DNA from: Lentibacillus sediminis
GTDB taxonomy: Bacteria > Bacillota > Bacilli > Bacillales > Amphibacillaceae
Direction: 5' to 3'
Assembly (NCBI RefSeq): GCF_002763455.1
Contig: NZ_NIXK01000015.1
Location: 1-54,902, forward strand
DNA: 54,902 nucleotides
Position numbers and translations under genes: made by a program. This document shows, piece after piece, positions 8,772 through 17,344 of this stretch (position 1 is the first letter of the stretch; every line of letters begins with the position of its first letter). The notes below the pieces were generated by a model that saw only the letters and a program-made list of their open reading frames with translations, had not been told where the DNA came from and searched no databases.

Positions 8772-8919
8772 GCCTGCCGCTGCGGAAATACCCTTCGCTG
8801 GGTGTTGTGCTTTGTAATTTAAACAACAACTAACCATTCTGCTGATAGTTAATTGGAGCGGAGGACAGCCGACTCCTGCGGGAAAGCATGAGTCTAGACC
8901 TGAGCCCTCGGAAATCAAT
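8772..8919. repeat. Trimmed composite repeat, locus 2
   Basis: Same A-B arrangement as the other loci, but both units have lost their interior. The A remnant (about 8772-8814) keeps GCCGCTGCGGAAATACCC and the GTGTTGTGCTTTG tail. The B remnant (8847-8919) keeps GTTAATTGGAGCGGAGG, ACTCCTGCGGGA and the GGAAATCAAT end. It lies between two leftward genes, next to a terminator. Confidence 0.75.
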
Positions 8920-8929
8920 AAACAGATTG

Positions 8930-8957
8930 AAAAGACCCACCAATTAATTGATGGGTC
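8930..8957 (-). terminator. Terminator of the siderophore ATPase gene
   Basis: On the minus strand GACCCATCAATTAATTGGTGGGTC is a self-complementary hairpin followed by TTTTC, starting 15 nt after the stop codon. Confidence 0.75.
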
Positions 8958-8971
8958 GATTAATTCATTAA

Positions 8972-9799
8972 TTATTGGGTTGCCGCAGCTTTTATGTTCT
9001 GATTGTTAAAGATACATCGTCCTTTGCCATGGGGGATGCACATCGGCGTTCCCAGCCGCGGGTCAAAGGTAACATCGCATTTCATTTGAAAAACGTTGTG
9101 CATCAAATCACAGGAAACAATTTCTTCCGGTCTTCCCTGTTGAAAAACATCTTTATCCTTGATGGCAACAATGTGATGCGCATAGCGGCAGGCCAAATTT
9201 ATATCATGCAGCACCATGACGATCGTGCGCCCGTCCTTCTCATTTAACTCGAATAACAGATCAAGTACGTCTATCTGATGTGTCATATCCAGATAGGTTG
9301 TCGGCTCATCCAGTAAAATAATGTCCGTCTCTTGGGCAAGCGTCATCGCGATCCAAGCCCGCTGCCGCTGCCCGCCAGACAAAGAGTCAACTGAGCGATC
9401 CCTGAACTCCTCCATATTCGTGGAGGCTAGCGCTACGTTTACCGCATCCTCATCCTCCTTGGACCATTGCTTTAAAAACCCGCGGTAAGGATGTCTGCCC
9501 TGTTTGACGAGTTCATGAACAGTGAGGCCTTCCGGAGTTGCCGGACTTTGCGGGAGGATGGACATCTTTTTGGCAACTTCCTTTGTGCCCATTTTTGCAA
9601 TTGCTTCCCCGTCAAGCACTACATCGCCGCCTTTAGGCTTCAAGAGCCGTGCGAGCGAACGAAGCAAAGTAGACTTGCCGCAGCCGTTTGCTCCGATCAG
9701 AACGGTGATTTCCCCTTTAGGAATTTCTATATCCAAATCCTCAATGATTACCTGATCCCCATAGCCAAGCGTCAATTCATTCGCTGTTAATGAATGCAT
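8972..9799 (-). CDS. yusV: Iron-siderophore ABC transporter ATPase, YusV/FecE type
   Basis: 275 residues, the usual size for FecE-family ATPases. It has Walker A GANGCGKST (about residues 33-41), the ABC signature LSGGQRQR (about 139-146), Walker B IILLDEPT (about 159-166) and the switch His in VMVLHD. It should power ferric-siderophore import at the inner face of the membrane. In B. subtilis YusV serves several siderophore permeases, including YfiZ-YfhA, whose homologues lie next door. Start preceded by GGGGAGAG. A Fur box about 115 nt upstream indicates iron repression. Confidence 0.92.
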   Translation of the reverse strand: MHSLTANELTLGYGDQVIIEDLDIEIPKGEITVLIGANGCGKSTLLRSLARLLKPKGGDVVLDGEAIAKMGTKEVAKKMSILPQSPATPEGLTVHELVKQGRHPYRGFLKQWSKEDEDAVNVALASTNMEEFRDRSVDSLSGGQRQRAWIAMTLAQETDIILLDEPTTYLDMTHQIDVLDLLFELNEKDGRTIVMVLHDINLACRYAHHIVAIKDKDVFQQGRPEEIVSCDLMHNVFQMKCDVTFDPRLGTPMCIPHGKGRCIFNNQNIKAAATQ

Positions 9800-9911
9800 T
9801 GGAATCTCTCCCCTACATCAGCATACGAACCATACATATTTTCTATGTACAGGTGTGTATTTTCCGAATTTAAATTTGTACCTTTATTGTAATCGCATCC
9901 CGGCTTATTGT

Positions 9912-9930
9912 CAATGATAATCATTTTCAT
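9912..9930 (-). promoter_or_regulatory. Fur box upstream of yusV
   Basis: CAATGATAATCATTTTCAT matches the 7-1-7 Fur consensus TGATAATNATTATCA closely. It lies upstream of yusV, as expected for an iron-uptake gene. Confidence 0.85.
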
Positions 9931-9997
9931 TTGGCTTGGTTTAGGAAAGAAATCCATCTACAAAAGAAAGGATGCTTTCTCAAAGGTGGTTGTTTAT

Positions 9998-10430
9998 CAT
10001 AATATCTTTAATCTACTGCGTAAATTACCCTGCCGCTACGGAAATACCCCTCGCTTTCCGCGGGAAGCTGCCGAGCCCCCTTGTGCTGGCGCACTGCGGG
10101 GTCTCGCCTATGCTTTTCCTCCCGCAGGAGTCTCGGGGTATTTCCTCCGCTGGGGGTGTGCTTTGTAACTTCCACCAGTGTAATTACAAAACAACAGCTA
10201 ACACTCTGTAGATAGTTGATTGGAGCGGAGGGCAGCCGACTCCTGCGGGAAAAGCACGAGTCTGAAGACCCCGCAGGAAGTGGTTTTCTTCCGAGGAGGC
10301 TGAAGCCGTGCCCGCGGAAAGCGGCTGCCCGGAGCGGAAATCAACAAGAGCTCATGTTGGAGATATTCCCGAAACGGCGTGCGGTAACTTATGTCGCATT
10401 TTCAATCCACCGCGAAAATAAGCAACAAAT
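9998..10430. repeat. Composite structured repeat, locus 3 (A inverted, B direct)
   Basis: Unit A is at about 10028-10152 (minus), unit B at 10215-10345 (plus), the latter closed by GTTGATT/AATCAAC and GGGCAGCCG/CGGCTGCCC. Relative to locus 1 the B closing stem has changed T-A to G-C on both sides. The left flank (ATAATATCTTTAATCTACTGCG) and the AATAAGCAACAAA tail resemble locus 1. It fills the gap between the yusV promoter region and the 3' end of the binding-protein gene. No gene is seen in it. Confidence 0.85.
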
Positions 10431-10439
10431 AGAGCCAAA

Positions 10440-10472
10440 GGAAAAAGCCATCCCCCAAGGGACAGCTTTTTC
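10440..10472 (-). terminator. Terminator of the siderophore-binding protein gene
   Basis: Minus-strand hairpin AAAAAGCTGTCCC with GGGATGGCTTTTT, directly after the stop codon and ending in a T tract. Confidence 0.75.
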
Positions 10473-11444
10473 TTAATTGGCTAGTGCCTCAAGCACATCA
10501 TTAATCGTTTGCTCCGAAGCAATCAGGCCTTTATTTGTCCAGTTGCTCGGATCTTCCACCCGGTAAACATTGCTGTTTTCAGCGGCGGGTGTGCTTTGCC
10601 AGACAGAGCTGTTTTCCAGTGTTTCCACTGCCGGTACTCCTTCTTCTGCCAGCAGGAAAACATGATCTGCATCAAGTTCGGACAGCGCTTCGATCGAGAT
10701 TGGATTCCAGGTAGTTCCCGCTTCGCCCAGATCCTCTACATATGCCGGCACGTTTATTCCCAATTCAGAGTAAAGCACCTCTGCACTGTGGCGGTCCTGT
10801 TCAAACAGGAAGAACTGATCGCCGGTGGCCCAAATGGCAGCAACTGTCTCATCACCAATCGCTTGATTGATTGTTTCTGAAGCATCGGCCACCTTTTGTT
10901 CATAGTCATTTAAAGCAGCTTCAGCTTCTTCCTCTTTACCGAGCATTTCCCCAAATGTCTCCAATTGCATCCGCCAATCGCTGGTCATTTCCTCTGACAT
11001 CACATAGGTAGGGGCAATGCTGTTATAATCTTCGTAGGTTCCTTCATAGTTTTCCATATTGTTTTCCAGGATAATCAGATCCGGTTCGTGACTCAGGACC
11101 TGTTCCAATGGAAGTGTCCATTCAATGCTTGGAACTTCGGACAACTCGTCTTCCAAGTACGTTTGCACGCTTTCTCCGATTGCCCATTTGGCGACAGGCT
11201 GCACTCCAAGCGCCAACAGTGTGTCTTCATTATACGGGGCGAGCACGCGCTCCGGATCGGCAGAGATCGTTACCTCCCCCATTTCGGATTCCATGGTAAT
11301 TTCTGAGCTGCCTGTTTCTTCGGTATTATTATCCTGCTCTGTTTCCTCCTGGGAATCGTTATTGCCGCCGCATGCTGCCAAGAGTAACAGCAGTGTTAAA
11401 GGAATCAAGAAATAAAGCAGACGATTTCTTAAGTTTGCATTCAT
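10473..11444 (-). CDS. yfiY: Iron-siderophore ABC transporter binding lipoprotein
   Basis: 323 residues with a lipoprotein signal: hydrophobic residues 9-24 then LLAAC, with Cys25 lipidated, followed by an acidic linker rich in Gln, Glu and Asn. The rest is a class III (FhuD/TroA-like) periplasmic-binding fold with the typical ADPERVLAPYNEDTLLALGV beginning and two lobes joined by a long helix. It would capture a ferric hydroxamate or citrate-type siderophore outside the membrane. Divergent from the permease genes, sharing a Fur-controlled spacer with them. Assignment to YfiY rests on similarity plus context. The ligand is unknown. Confidence 0.9.
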   Translation of the reverse strand: MNANLRNRLLYFLIPLTLLLLLAACGGNNDSQEETEQDNNTEETGSSEITMESEMGEVTISADPERVLAPYNEDTLLALGVQPVAKWAIGESVQTYLEDELSEVPSIEWTLPLEQVLSHEPDLIILENNMENYEGTYEDYNSIAPTYVMSEEMTSDWRMQLETFGEMLGKEEEAEAALNDYEQKVADASETINQAIGDETVAAIWATGDQFFLFEQDRHSAEVLYSELGINVPAYVEDLGEAGTTWNPISIEALSELDADHVFLLAEEGVPAVETLENSSVWQSTPAAENSNVYRVEDPSNWTNKGLIASEQTINDVLEALAN

Positions 11445-11484
11445 ATGTAAGGCTCCTTTATGTTATAATTACAACGCTACTAAT

Positions 11485-11509
11485 GGTAATGATAATCATT
11501 TTCAATTGA
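11485..11509. promoter_or_regulatory. Fur box between the binding-protein and permease genes
   Basis: GGTAATGATAATCATTTTCA is a near-consensus Fur site in the 123-nt divergent spacer, so one site can repress both directions when iron is sufficient. Confidence 0.87.
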
Positions 11510-11567
11510 AAAGTCAATATACTTTAACAGGCATCTCTATTTTTACATACAAGAACAGGGGAAAATC

Positions 11568-12581
11568 ATGCTATCAGTCATTAATCATTCACCCATTTTA
11601 AAAAGCCTTATCAATCTTGTGGCGATTGCTGCGCTGGGGCTGGCGATCGCTCTTTCCGTGTCTTTCGGGGCAACCGATATTTCATTTGCGACGGTCTGGC
11701 AGGCGGTGACCCAGTTCAATCCGGAATTGACCACCCATCAAATCATTCAGGAACTGCGGCTGCCGCGTGCATTCGCCGCGGCACTGGTCGGAGCGTTTCT
11801 GGCTGTTGCTGGCGCGCTCATGCAAGGAATGACACGCAACCCGCTCGCTTCCCCTTCGATTATGGGGGTCACTGACGGGGCGGCGTTTGCCATGGTGGTC
11901 ACGCTGGTATTTTTCCCGGCGCTGTCCAACACCGGAATGACCTTTGCCTCCCTGGCAGGGGCCGGAGTCGCTGTTGTCTTAGTGTTTATGGTAGGCTCTT
12001 TCTCCACCGGCGGATTGACCCCTGTCAAGCTGGCACTTGCCGGTGTAGCAATCGGCACGTTGCTGCGGTCGGTTTCATCGACTATTTCGCTGCATTTTCA
12101 AGTGGAAAAGGAAATGGGCTTCTGGCTGGCCGGCAGTCTCAGCGGCGTAACCTGGGCAAATGTGCAGATGCTCACTTTTGCTGGGGTTGTTGGTCTCTTG
12201 ATTGCCCTGGCGATTTCCAAATCGGTGACCATTCTCAGTCTTGGTGAAGATATTGCCACAGGGCTTGGGCAAAATAATTTAGCAATTAAAATCCTTGGCA
12301 TTATTGCGGCCCTCGTTCTGACAGGGACAGCCGTGTCGATTGCCGGAACGGTTGGGTTCGTCGGTCTTATTGTGCCGCATATCACCCGGTTTATTATGGG
12401 AACCGACTATCGTTGGATCATTCCCTCTTCCGCTATTTTCGGGGCGCTGCTCTTAGTGCTTGCTGATGTCACGGCACGACTGGTTAATGCGCCATTTGAA
12501 ACACCAGTGGGAGCGATCACTTCTCTCATTGGCGTGCCATTTTTCCTTTATCTGGCACGCGGCAGTGGAGGTGGAAAATAA
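11568..12581 (+). CDS. yfiZ: Iron-siderophore ABC transporter permease 1 (FecCD family)
   Basis: 337 residues, polytopic membrane protein with the nine or ten hydrophobic helices of the FecCD/BtuC family. Landmarks are RLPRAFAAALVGAFLAVAGALMQG near residues 63-86, the Asn-Pro-Leu-Ala turn after it, and VGFVGLIVPHITRF near residue 264, the loop that contacts the ATPase. It forms the translocation channel together with the next gene. Divergent from the binding lipoprotein and led by the shared Fur box. Its stop codon overlaps the start of the second permease (TAATG), which indicates translational coupling. Confidence 0.93.
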   Translation: MLSVINHSPILKSLINLVAIAALGLAIALSVSFGATDISFATVWQAVTQFNPELTTHQIIQELRLPRAFAAALVGAFLAVAGALMQGMTRNPLASPSIMGVTDGAAFAMVVTLVFFPALSNTGMTFASLAGAGVAVVLVFMVGSFSTGGLTPVKLALAGVAIGTLLRSVSSTISLHFQVEKEMGFWLAGSLSGVTWANVQMLTFAGVVGLLIALAISKSVTILSLGEDIATGLGQNNLAIKILGIIAALVLTGTAVSIAGTVGFVGLIVPHITRFIMGTDYRWIIPSSAIFGALLLVLADVTARLVNAPFETPVGAITSLIGVPFFLYLARGSGGGK

Positions 12582-13603
12582 TGAACACATTTGATCAGCA
12601 GAAAAGAAAACGGTTCTCCCTGATCATCGGATTGCTGTTTGTTCTGATTATCGTGATGTTTTTTGTCAGTTTGAGTATAGGGGTCATCCCCATCTCACCA
12701 GGGGAAGTTATACAGACGCTGTTAGGAAATGGCACGGACCAGCAAGAGTTGGTGCTGTTTGATTTCCGTCTGCCCGGTATCGTGCTTGCTCTGTTAATTG
12801 GTACAGGGCTCGCCGTCTCCGGAGTTATCCTGCAGGGGGTTACGCAGAACGAACTGGCTGAACCTGGCATTCTGGGAATCAATACAGGCGCAGGATTTGC
12901 AGTCGTACTGTTCATTTTCTTTTTCCAAAATGGCCTGGGGTTGAACAGCACGCTTTCTATCTTTGCCATGCCGTTCTTTGCCCTTGTTGGTGCAATGGGA
13001 GCAGCACTGCTTGTTTACCTGCTTGCCTGGAAAAAAGGAGTCAACCCGATTCGCCTCGTGCTTGTCGGAATTGGCGTAAATGCCGGATTCAGCGCCTTAT
13101 TAATGATTTTTCAGCTGAAAATGGACCCGCAGGATTTCCGGCAAGTAACTGTATGGCTGTCCGGTGACATCTGGAACGCCAACTGGAGTTTCGTGCTCGC
13201 GCTGCTGCCTTGGATGCTCTTGCTCATCCCGTTGGCATTGCAGAAGGCAACTGTCATGAATGTGCTGACACTCGGGGATGAAGTTGCATCTGGGCTCGGT
13301 TCCAGTGTGGAAAAAGAGCGGCGCTATCTGCTGGTGATTGCCGTTGCATTAGCGGGAGCGGCTGTCGCGGCAGGTGGAGCGATTGCCTTTTTGGGATTGG
13401 TCGTACCGCATATTGCCCGCAAACTGATCGGGCCGGCACATCATTATATCATCCCGATTTCCGCACTGCTCGGGGCATTGCTTCTTATGGTCGCCGATAT
13501 GATTGGAAAAAATTTGCTGGCACCGGCGCAAATCCCGGTCGGTATTGTCGTATCCATTTTAAGCGCACCTTACTTTATCTATTTATTGATGAAAGCGAAA
13601 TAA
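12581..13603 (+). CDS. yfhA: Iron-siderophore ABC transporter permease 2 (FecCD family)
   Basis: 340 residues, second half of the heterodimeric permease, with the family pattern RLPGIVLALLIGTGLAVSGVILQG near residues 62-85 and IAFLGLVVPHIARKLIG near residue 267. The first N-terminal helix starts near residue 13. It begins one base inside the stop of the first permease and is followed after 18 nt by the reductase, so all three form one operon. The B. subtilis YfiZ-YfhA pair transports schizokinen-type ferric siderophores; the substrate here cannot be read from sequence. Confidence 0.93.
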   Translation: MNTFDQQKRKRFSLIIGLLFVLIIVMFFVSLSIGVIPISPGEVIQTLLGNGTDQQELVLFDFRLPGIVLALLIGTGLAVSGVILQGVTQNELAEPGILGINTGAGFAVVLFIFFFQNGLGLNSTLSIFAMPFFALVGAMGAALLVYLLAWKKGVNPIRLVLVGIGVNAGFSALLMIFQLKMDPQDFRQVTVWLSGDIWNANWSFVLALLPWMLLLIPLALQKATVMNVLTLGDEVASGLGSSVEKERRYLLVIAVALAGAAVAAGGAIAFLGLVVPHIARKLIGPAHHYIIPISALLGALLLMVADMIGKNLLAPAQIPVGIVVSILSAPYFIYLLMKAK

Positions 13604-13621
13604 CAGTTTGGAGGAATTTTC

Positions 13622-14638
13622 ATGGAAAAACAACTGGAACTGTATGATATAACGATTATCGGCGGAGGACCTGTCGGCTTGTTCACTGCCTTTTATAGCG
13701 GCATGCGGGAAATGAAAACAAAGATCATTGAATTCCTGCCATTTCTGGGCGGAAAAGTGCCCTATTTTTATCCGGAAAAAATCATCCGCGATGTCGGCGG
13801 AATTCCCCATGTTTCCGGAGAGAAATTCACCGAGAACCTGATCGAACAGGCAAAAACCTTTGATCCGGAAATTGTGCTTGGCGAGCAAGTCACGGAAATG
13901 GAAAAATTGGAGGATGGCACGTTTTTGCTGACAAGCAAAAGTGGGGCCAGGCATCATACAAAGACAGTAGTGCTGGCAACTGGCTATGGGACGTTAAAAT
14001 CGGTTAAACTCACCATCCCGGGGGCCGAGCTGTTTGAGGACAGCAACCTGCATTATTCCATCCGCAAGCTGGAAAGCTACCGGGATAAGCATGTGCTAAT
14101 CTCCGGCGGGGGAAATTCCGCGGTCGACTGGGCCAATGAACTGGAACCCATTGCGGCAAAGGTGAGCCTGGTGTACCGCAAGTCCGCTTTTACCGGTTTT
14201 GAAAGCAATGTCACACGGATGATGAATTCCTCTGTGGATGTGTTCAACCCATATGAACTGACAGAGCTGGAAGGAAAAGACGGCCGGATTGCCAGCGCCT
14301 TTATTCGCCAGGTGGAGGACGGATCCATCCATCAGATTCCGGTTGACGCAGTGATCGTGAACCACGGTTTCCAAATTGACCTTGGATCCATCGCCGGCTG
14401 GGGACTGACGATGAAACAGGGCTCAATTCAAGTCGATGAGTCCATGCATACGTCCATTCCCGGCATCTTTGCCGTCGGAGACATTGCTTCTTATTCTGGC
14501 AAACTCCAGCTGATCGCCGGCGGATTTAATGAAGGCCCGATTGCTGTTAATCATGCCAAATTGCACATATCGCCTAAAGACGAATTGGAAACCATTTATT
14601 CGACTAACTATGCGCCGTTGACGGAGAAGTATGAATAG
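13622..14638 (+). CDS. Ferredoxin/flavodoxin-NADP+ reductase, thioredoxin-reductase-like (YcgT type)
   Basis: 338 residues with two dinucleotide-binding folds. FAD: IIGGGPVGLFTAFYSG near residues 12-27. NADPH: ISGGGNSAVDWANEL near residues 160-174. The C-terminal FAD contact is GIFAVGDIASY. The CxxC redox pair of true thioredoxin reductases is absent, as in Bacillus FNR (YumC, YcgT). It would pass electrons from NADPH to ferredoxin, flavodoxin or directly to ferric complexes. As last gene of the siderophore-uptake operon, 18 nt after the second permease, it is a plausible source of reductant for iron release. A second paralogue, closer to YumC, lies at 40.5 kb. Confidence 0.9.
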   Translation: MEKQLELYDITIIGGGPVGLFTAFYSGMREMKTKIIEFLPFLGGKVPYFYPEKIIRDVGGIPHVSGEKFTENLIEQAKTFDPEIVLGEQVTEMEKLEDGTFLLTSKSGARHHTKTVVLATGYGTLKSVKLTIPGAELFEDSNLHYSIRKLESYRDKHVLISGGGNSAVDWANELEPIAAKVSLVYRKSAFTGFESNVTRMMNSSVDVFNPYELTELEGKDGRIASAFIRQVEDGSIHQIPVDAVIVNHGFQIDLGSIAGWGLTMKQGSIQVDESMHTSIPGIFAVGDIASYSGKLQLIAGGFNEGPIAVNHAKLHISPKDELETIYSTNYAPLTEKYE

Positions 14639-14639
14639 G

Positions 14640-14677
14640 AAAGGACCGCTCGGGTATGGCTGAGCGGTCCTTTTTTT
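14640..14677 (+). terminator. Terminator of the siderophore permease-reductase operon
   Basis: GGACCGCTC and GAGCGGTCC form a perfect 9-bp stem followed by a run of seven T. Confidence 0.92.
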
Positions 14678-14710
14678 GGTGTAGGCTCGATTATTGGATC
14701 GGGTTGTGAC

Positions 14711-14870
14711 TCGCTCGATTTGGCGTGCGGGTCGCTCGATTTGACGTGCGGGTCGCTCGATTTGACGTGCGGGTCGCTCGATTTGACGTGCGGGTCGCTC
14801 GATTTGACGTGCGGGTCGCTCGATTTGGCGTGCGGGTCGCTCGATTTGGCGTGCGGGTCGCTCGATTTGT
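14711..14870. repeat. 21-bp tandem repeat array, about 7.6 copies
   Basis: The unit TCGCTCGATTTGRCGTGCGGG is repeated without spacers from 14711. Seven full copies (starts at 14711, 14732, 14753, 14774, 14795, 14816, 14837) precede a partial one. The only regular variation is A or G at one position: G in copies 1, 6 and 7, A in copies 2-5. It lies between two convergent transcription units. Because 21 is divisible by three, it gives long but meaningless open frames on both strands. Confidence 0.95.
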
Positions 14871-14918
14871 CTCAGCCAAATCTGCGCACCCGCACCTGCT
14901 GCCCAATCCACCAGCTAT

Positions 14919-16373
14919 TTATCTCTCTAACAACTCCGGCAACTCAGCCCGCACCAGCTTATTCGAAGCATTTCGCGGCAGTTCCTCAACAAACTGAATA
15001 TATTTCGGCCATTTATATTTCGCCAGGCCGGACTCAGCAAAGGCGAGAATTTCCTCCGCAGACACCGCTTCCCTCCTCACCACGAACGCGGCAGGAACTT
15101 TTCCCCAAGTGTCATCTTTTACCCCGGCTACGCCTACATCTTTAACTTGCGGCATGCCACTCAGCACACTCTCGATTTCTGATGGATAGATGTTTTCTCC
15201 GCCGGAAATGATCAGATCTTTGCGGCGATCCACAACATATAAAAATCCTTCCTCATCCAAGCGCCCCAAATCGCCGGTAGCAAGCCAGCCGGTCTGCAAG
15301 GATTTTTCTGTGGCGTGCTGATTTTTATAATAGCCCTTCGTTACCATCGGCCCTTTCACAAAAATTTCGCCAACCTGTTGCTCATCCTGATCCACAATTT
15401 TCAACTGCGCCGGCATCAGCGGTTTTCCTGCTGAACCGATTTTGCGCAGTGCATCCTTGGGACTTAAGGTGACAATTTGTGAAGAGGTTTCGGTCATGCC
15501 ATATGACTGGAAGACTGGGATATTGCGTTCCTTGGTCTGCTCCAGCAGCGGTCTCGGAGCCGGTCCGCCGCCCAGCAGCATGCAGCGAAAACTTTCCGGA
15601 AATTCTCCCGCCCCAGGCCGATCCACCAGCCGCTTCAATGTCACCGTAACGACGGAAGCCATCGTCACACCTCGCGTAAAAATCGCGTCATGGGCCATGT
15701 CTTCATCAAATTTTTCAAGCAGAAAAACAGGCATTCCATAGAGCACACTTTTAATAAAAATCGACAAACCGCTGATGTGAAAAACCGGCAGTGCACAAAG
15801 CCACTTGTCCTCCGCATGCAGCCCCAGGTTCAATGCCGATGAAATGGCGCTCCACCAGTGATTGCCGTAAGTATGGACAACACCTTTGGGAAAACCTGTC
15901 GTGCCTGACGTATAGAGAATGGTAAACGGTTCATCCAAATCAAGCTCTTCCCGTAACGCGATTGGCTGCTCAGTCGTCTGCTCAACTTCGGAAAAACTCA
16001 GCACATGGCAAGGCAATTCTCCTTCCACGGCAGCCCCTCTCCAATGAGACGATGTCAGCAAACATGTCACATCCGCGTCTTCCAGCTGATACCTCCACTC
16101 TGCGGCAGTCAATCTGGTATTCAACAAAACAACAGTTGCCCCGAGGTAGCTCAGCGCATGAATCGTTGTCACCATGGCGGGTTGATTTTCTGACAGGATA
16201 CCGATATGGTCTCCCTGCTTCACGCCGTGTCCTGCAAGTTTTCTGGCAAACTGCTGACTTTCTTTTTTCAATTCCTTAAACGTCCATGTTCGGCCGTCCG
16301 GTGTTTCTATTGCTGGCTGCTCCGGTGCCAAATCGGCTTGTTTGGATAACCAGTGCGGTATCATTTCAGCCAT
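14919..16373 (-). CDS. menE: 2-succinylbenzoate-CoA ligase
   Basis: 484 residues, an ANL-superfamily adenylating enzyme that activates o-succinylbenzoate to its CoA thioester for menaquinone synthesis. The P-loop motif TILYTSGTTGFPKG is near residues 151-164, the QSYGMTETSS adenine-binding motif is near 290, and TGDLGRLDEEGFLY with DRRKDLIISGGENIYP near 375-400 marks the hinge. The catalytic Lys is in the C-terminal NASNKLVR. GGAAG lies upstream of the first ATG. It follows menB after 114 nt containing a hairpin terminator, so its expression may be lower than that of the upstream men genes or start separately. Confidence 0.95.
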   Translation of the reverse strand: MAEMIPHWLSKQADLAPEQPAIETPDGRTWTFKELKKESQQFARKLAGHGVKQGDHIGILSENQPAMVTTIHALSYLGATVVLLNTRLTAAEWRYQLEDADVTCLLTSSHWRGAAVEGELPCHVLSFSEVEQTTEQPIALREELDLDEPFTILYTSGTTGFPKGVVHTYGNHWWSAISSALNLGLHAEDKWLCALPVFHISGLSIFIKSVLYGMPVFLLEKFDEDMAHDAIFTRGVTMASVVTVTLKRLVDRPGAGEFPESFRCMLLGGGPAPRPLLEQTKERNIPVFQSYGMTETSSQIVTLSPKDALRKIGSAGKPLMPAQLKIVDQDEQQVGEIFVKGPMVTKGYYKNQHATEKSLQTGWLATGDLGRLDEEGFLYVVDRRKDLIISGGENIYPSEIESVLSGMPQVKDVGVAGVKDDTWGKVPAAFVVRREAVSAEEILAFAESGLAKYKWPKYIQFVEELPRNASNKLVRAELPELLER

Positions 16374-16435
16374 TATCCTGACTTCCTTTCATTTCATTTC
16401 AGGTGGCGGCATGGTTTTAGCCGCCGTACTTAAGA

Positions 16436-16467
16436 AAAACCTTTGCCTGAAATAAGCAAAGGTTTTT
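16436..16467 (-). terminator. Hairpin between menB and menE
   Basis: Minus-strand AAAAACCTTTGC, loop TTATTTCAG, GCAAAGGTTTTT followed by TCTTAAG. It is a good intrinsic terminator inside the otherwise continuous men gene series. Confidence 0.75.
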
Positions 16468-16487
16468 CGGGTGTGTATTGTCCGGTT

Positions 16488-17306
16488 TTAAGGAAAACGC
16501 GGGAACTGCTTGAAGTCCGGCTTCCTTTTTTCTTTAAACGCGTCTCGGCCTTCTTTTGCTTCATCGGTTGTGTAATACAGCAGGGTCGCGTCTCCGCCCA
16601 TTTGCTGCAGACCGGCAAGCCCATCAGTATCCGCATTGAACGATGCCTTCAGGAAGCGCAGTGCTGTTGGGGATTTTTCCAGCATTTCCTCACACCATTG
16701 GAGCGTTTCTTCCTCCAATTTGTCAACAGGAACGACTGTGTTGACCAGCCCCATTTCATAGGCCTCTTCCGCATTGTACTGCCGGCAGAGGTACCAGATT
16801 TCACGGGCACGCTTATGGCCGACCATACGTGCCAGTAAAGTCGCACCATAACCAGCGTCAAAGCTGCCCACTTTTGGTCCAGTTTGTCCAAAAATAGCAT
16901 TGTCTGCAGCAATCGTCAGGTCACAGACGACATGCAGTACATGGCCGCCGCCAATTGCGTAACCGGATACCATTGCGACCACCGGTTTTGGAATCGTGCG
17001 GATCAGCCGCTGCAGGTCAAGCACGTTCAGGCGAGGTACCTCATCTGTGCCGACATAGCCGCCATGACCGCGGACGGACTGGTCGCCTCCGGAGCAAAAA
17101 GCTTTTTCCCCTTCACCGGCTAAAATAATTACGCCGATGGAAGAATCGTCACGCGCGTCTGTAAATGCATGAATCATTTCATTCACAGTGAGTGGCGTAA
17201 ATGCATTGCGCTTTTCCGGGCGGTTGATGGTCACCTTGGCAACACCATCATATTTTTCATAAATAATCTCTTCATATTCTCTAACTTTTTCCCATTGTAC
17301 TGTCAT
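16488..17306 (-). CDS. menB: 1,4-dihydroxy-2-naphthoyl-CoA synthase
   Basis: 272 residues, crotonase fold, the length of B. subtilis MenB. It closes the naphthoquinone ring from o-succinylbenzoyl-CoA. Family landmarks are [20 protein letters not shown] near residues 64-83, [20 protein letters not shown] near residues 111-130 forming the oxyanion hole, and [14 protein letters not shown] near residue 140. Start preceded by GGAGG. It lies 38 nt after menH on the same strand. Expected hexamer in the cytoplasm. Confidence 0.97.
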   Translation of the reverse strand: MTVQWEKVREYEEIIYEKYDGVAKVTINRPEKRNAFTPLTVNEMIHAFTDARDDSSIGVIILAGEGEKAFCSGGDQSVRGHGGYVGTDEVPRLNVLDLQRLIRTIPKPVVAMVSGYAIGGGHVLHVVCDLTIAADNAIFGQTGPKVGSFDAGYGATLLARMVGHKRAREIWYLCRQYNAEEAYEMGLVNTVVPVDKLEEETLQWCEEMLEKSPTALRFLKASFNADTDGLAGLQQMGGDATLLYYTTDEAKEGRDAFKEKRKPDFKQFPRFP

Positions 17307-17344
17307 TTCTTTGCCTCCTTGTAAATTTCGTCTGTATGTAGGAG

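Noticed and set aside
14423-15145. Several long open frames with repetitive proteins around the 21-bp array
   Set aside because: The period is a multiple of three, so all frames stay open; the products are simple repeats with no start signals.
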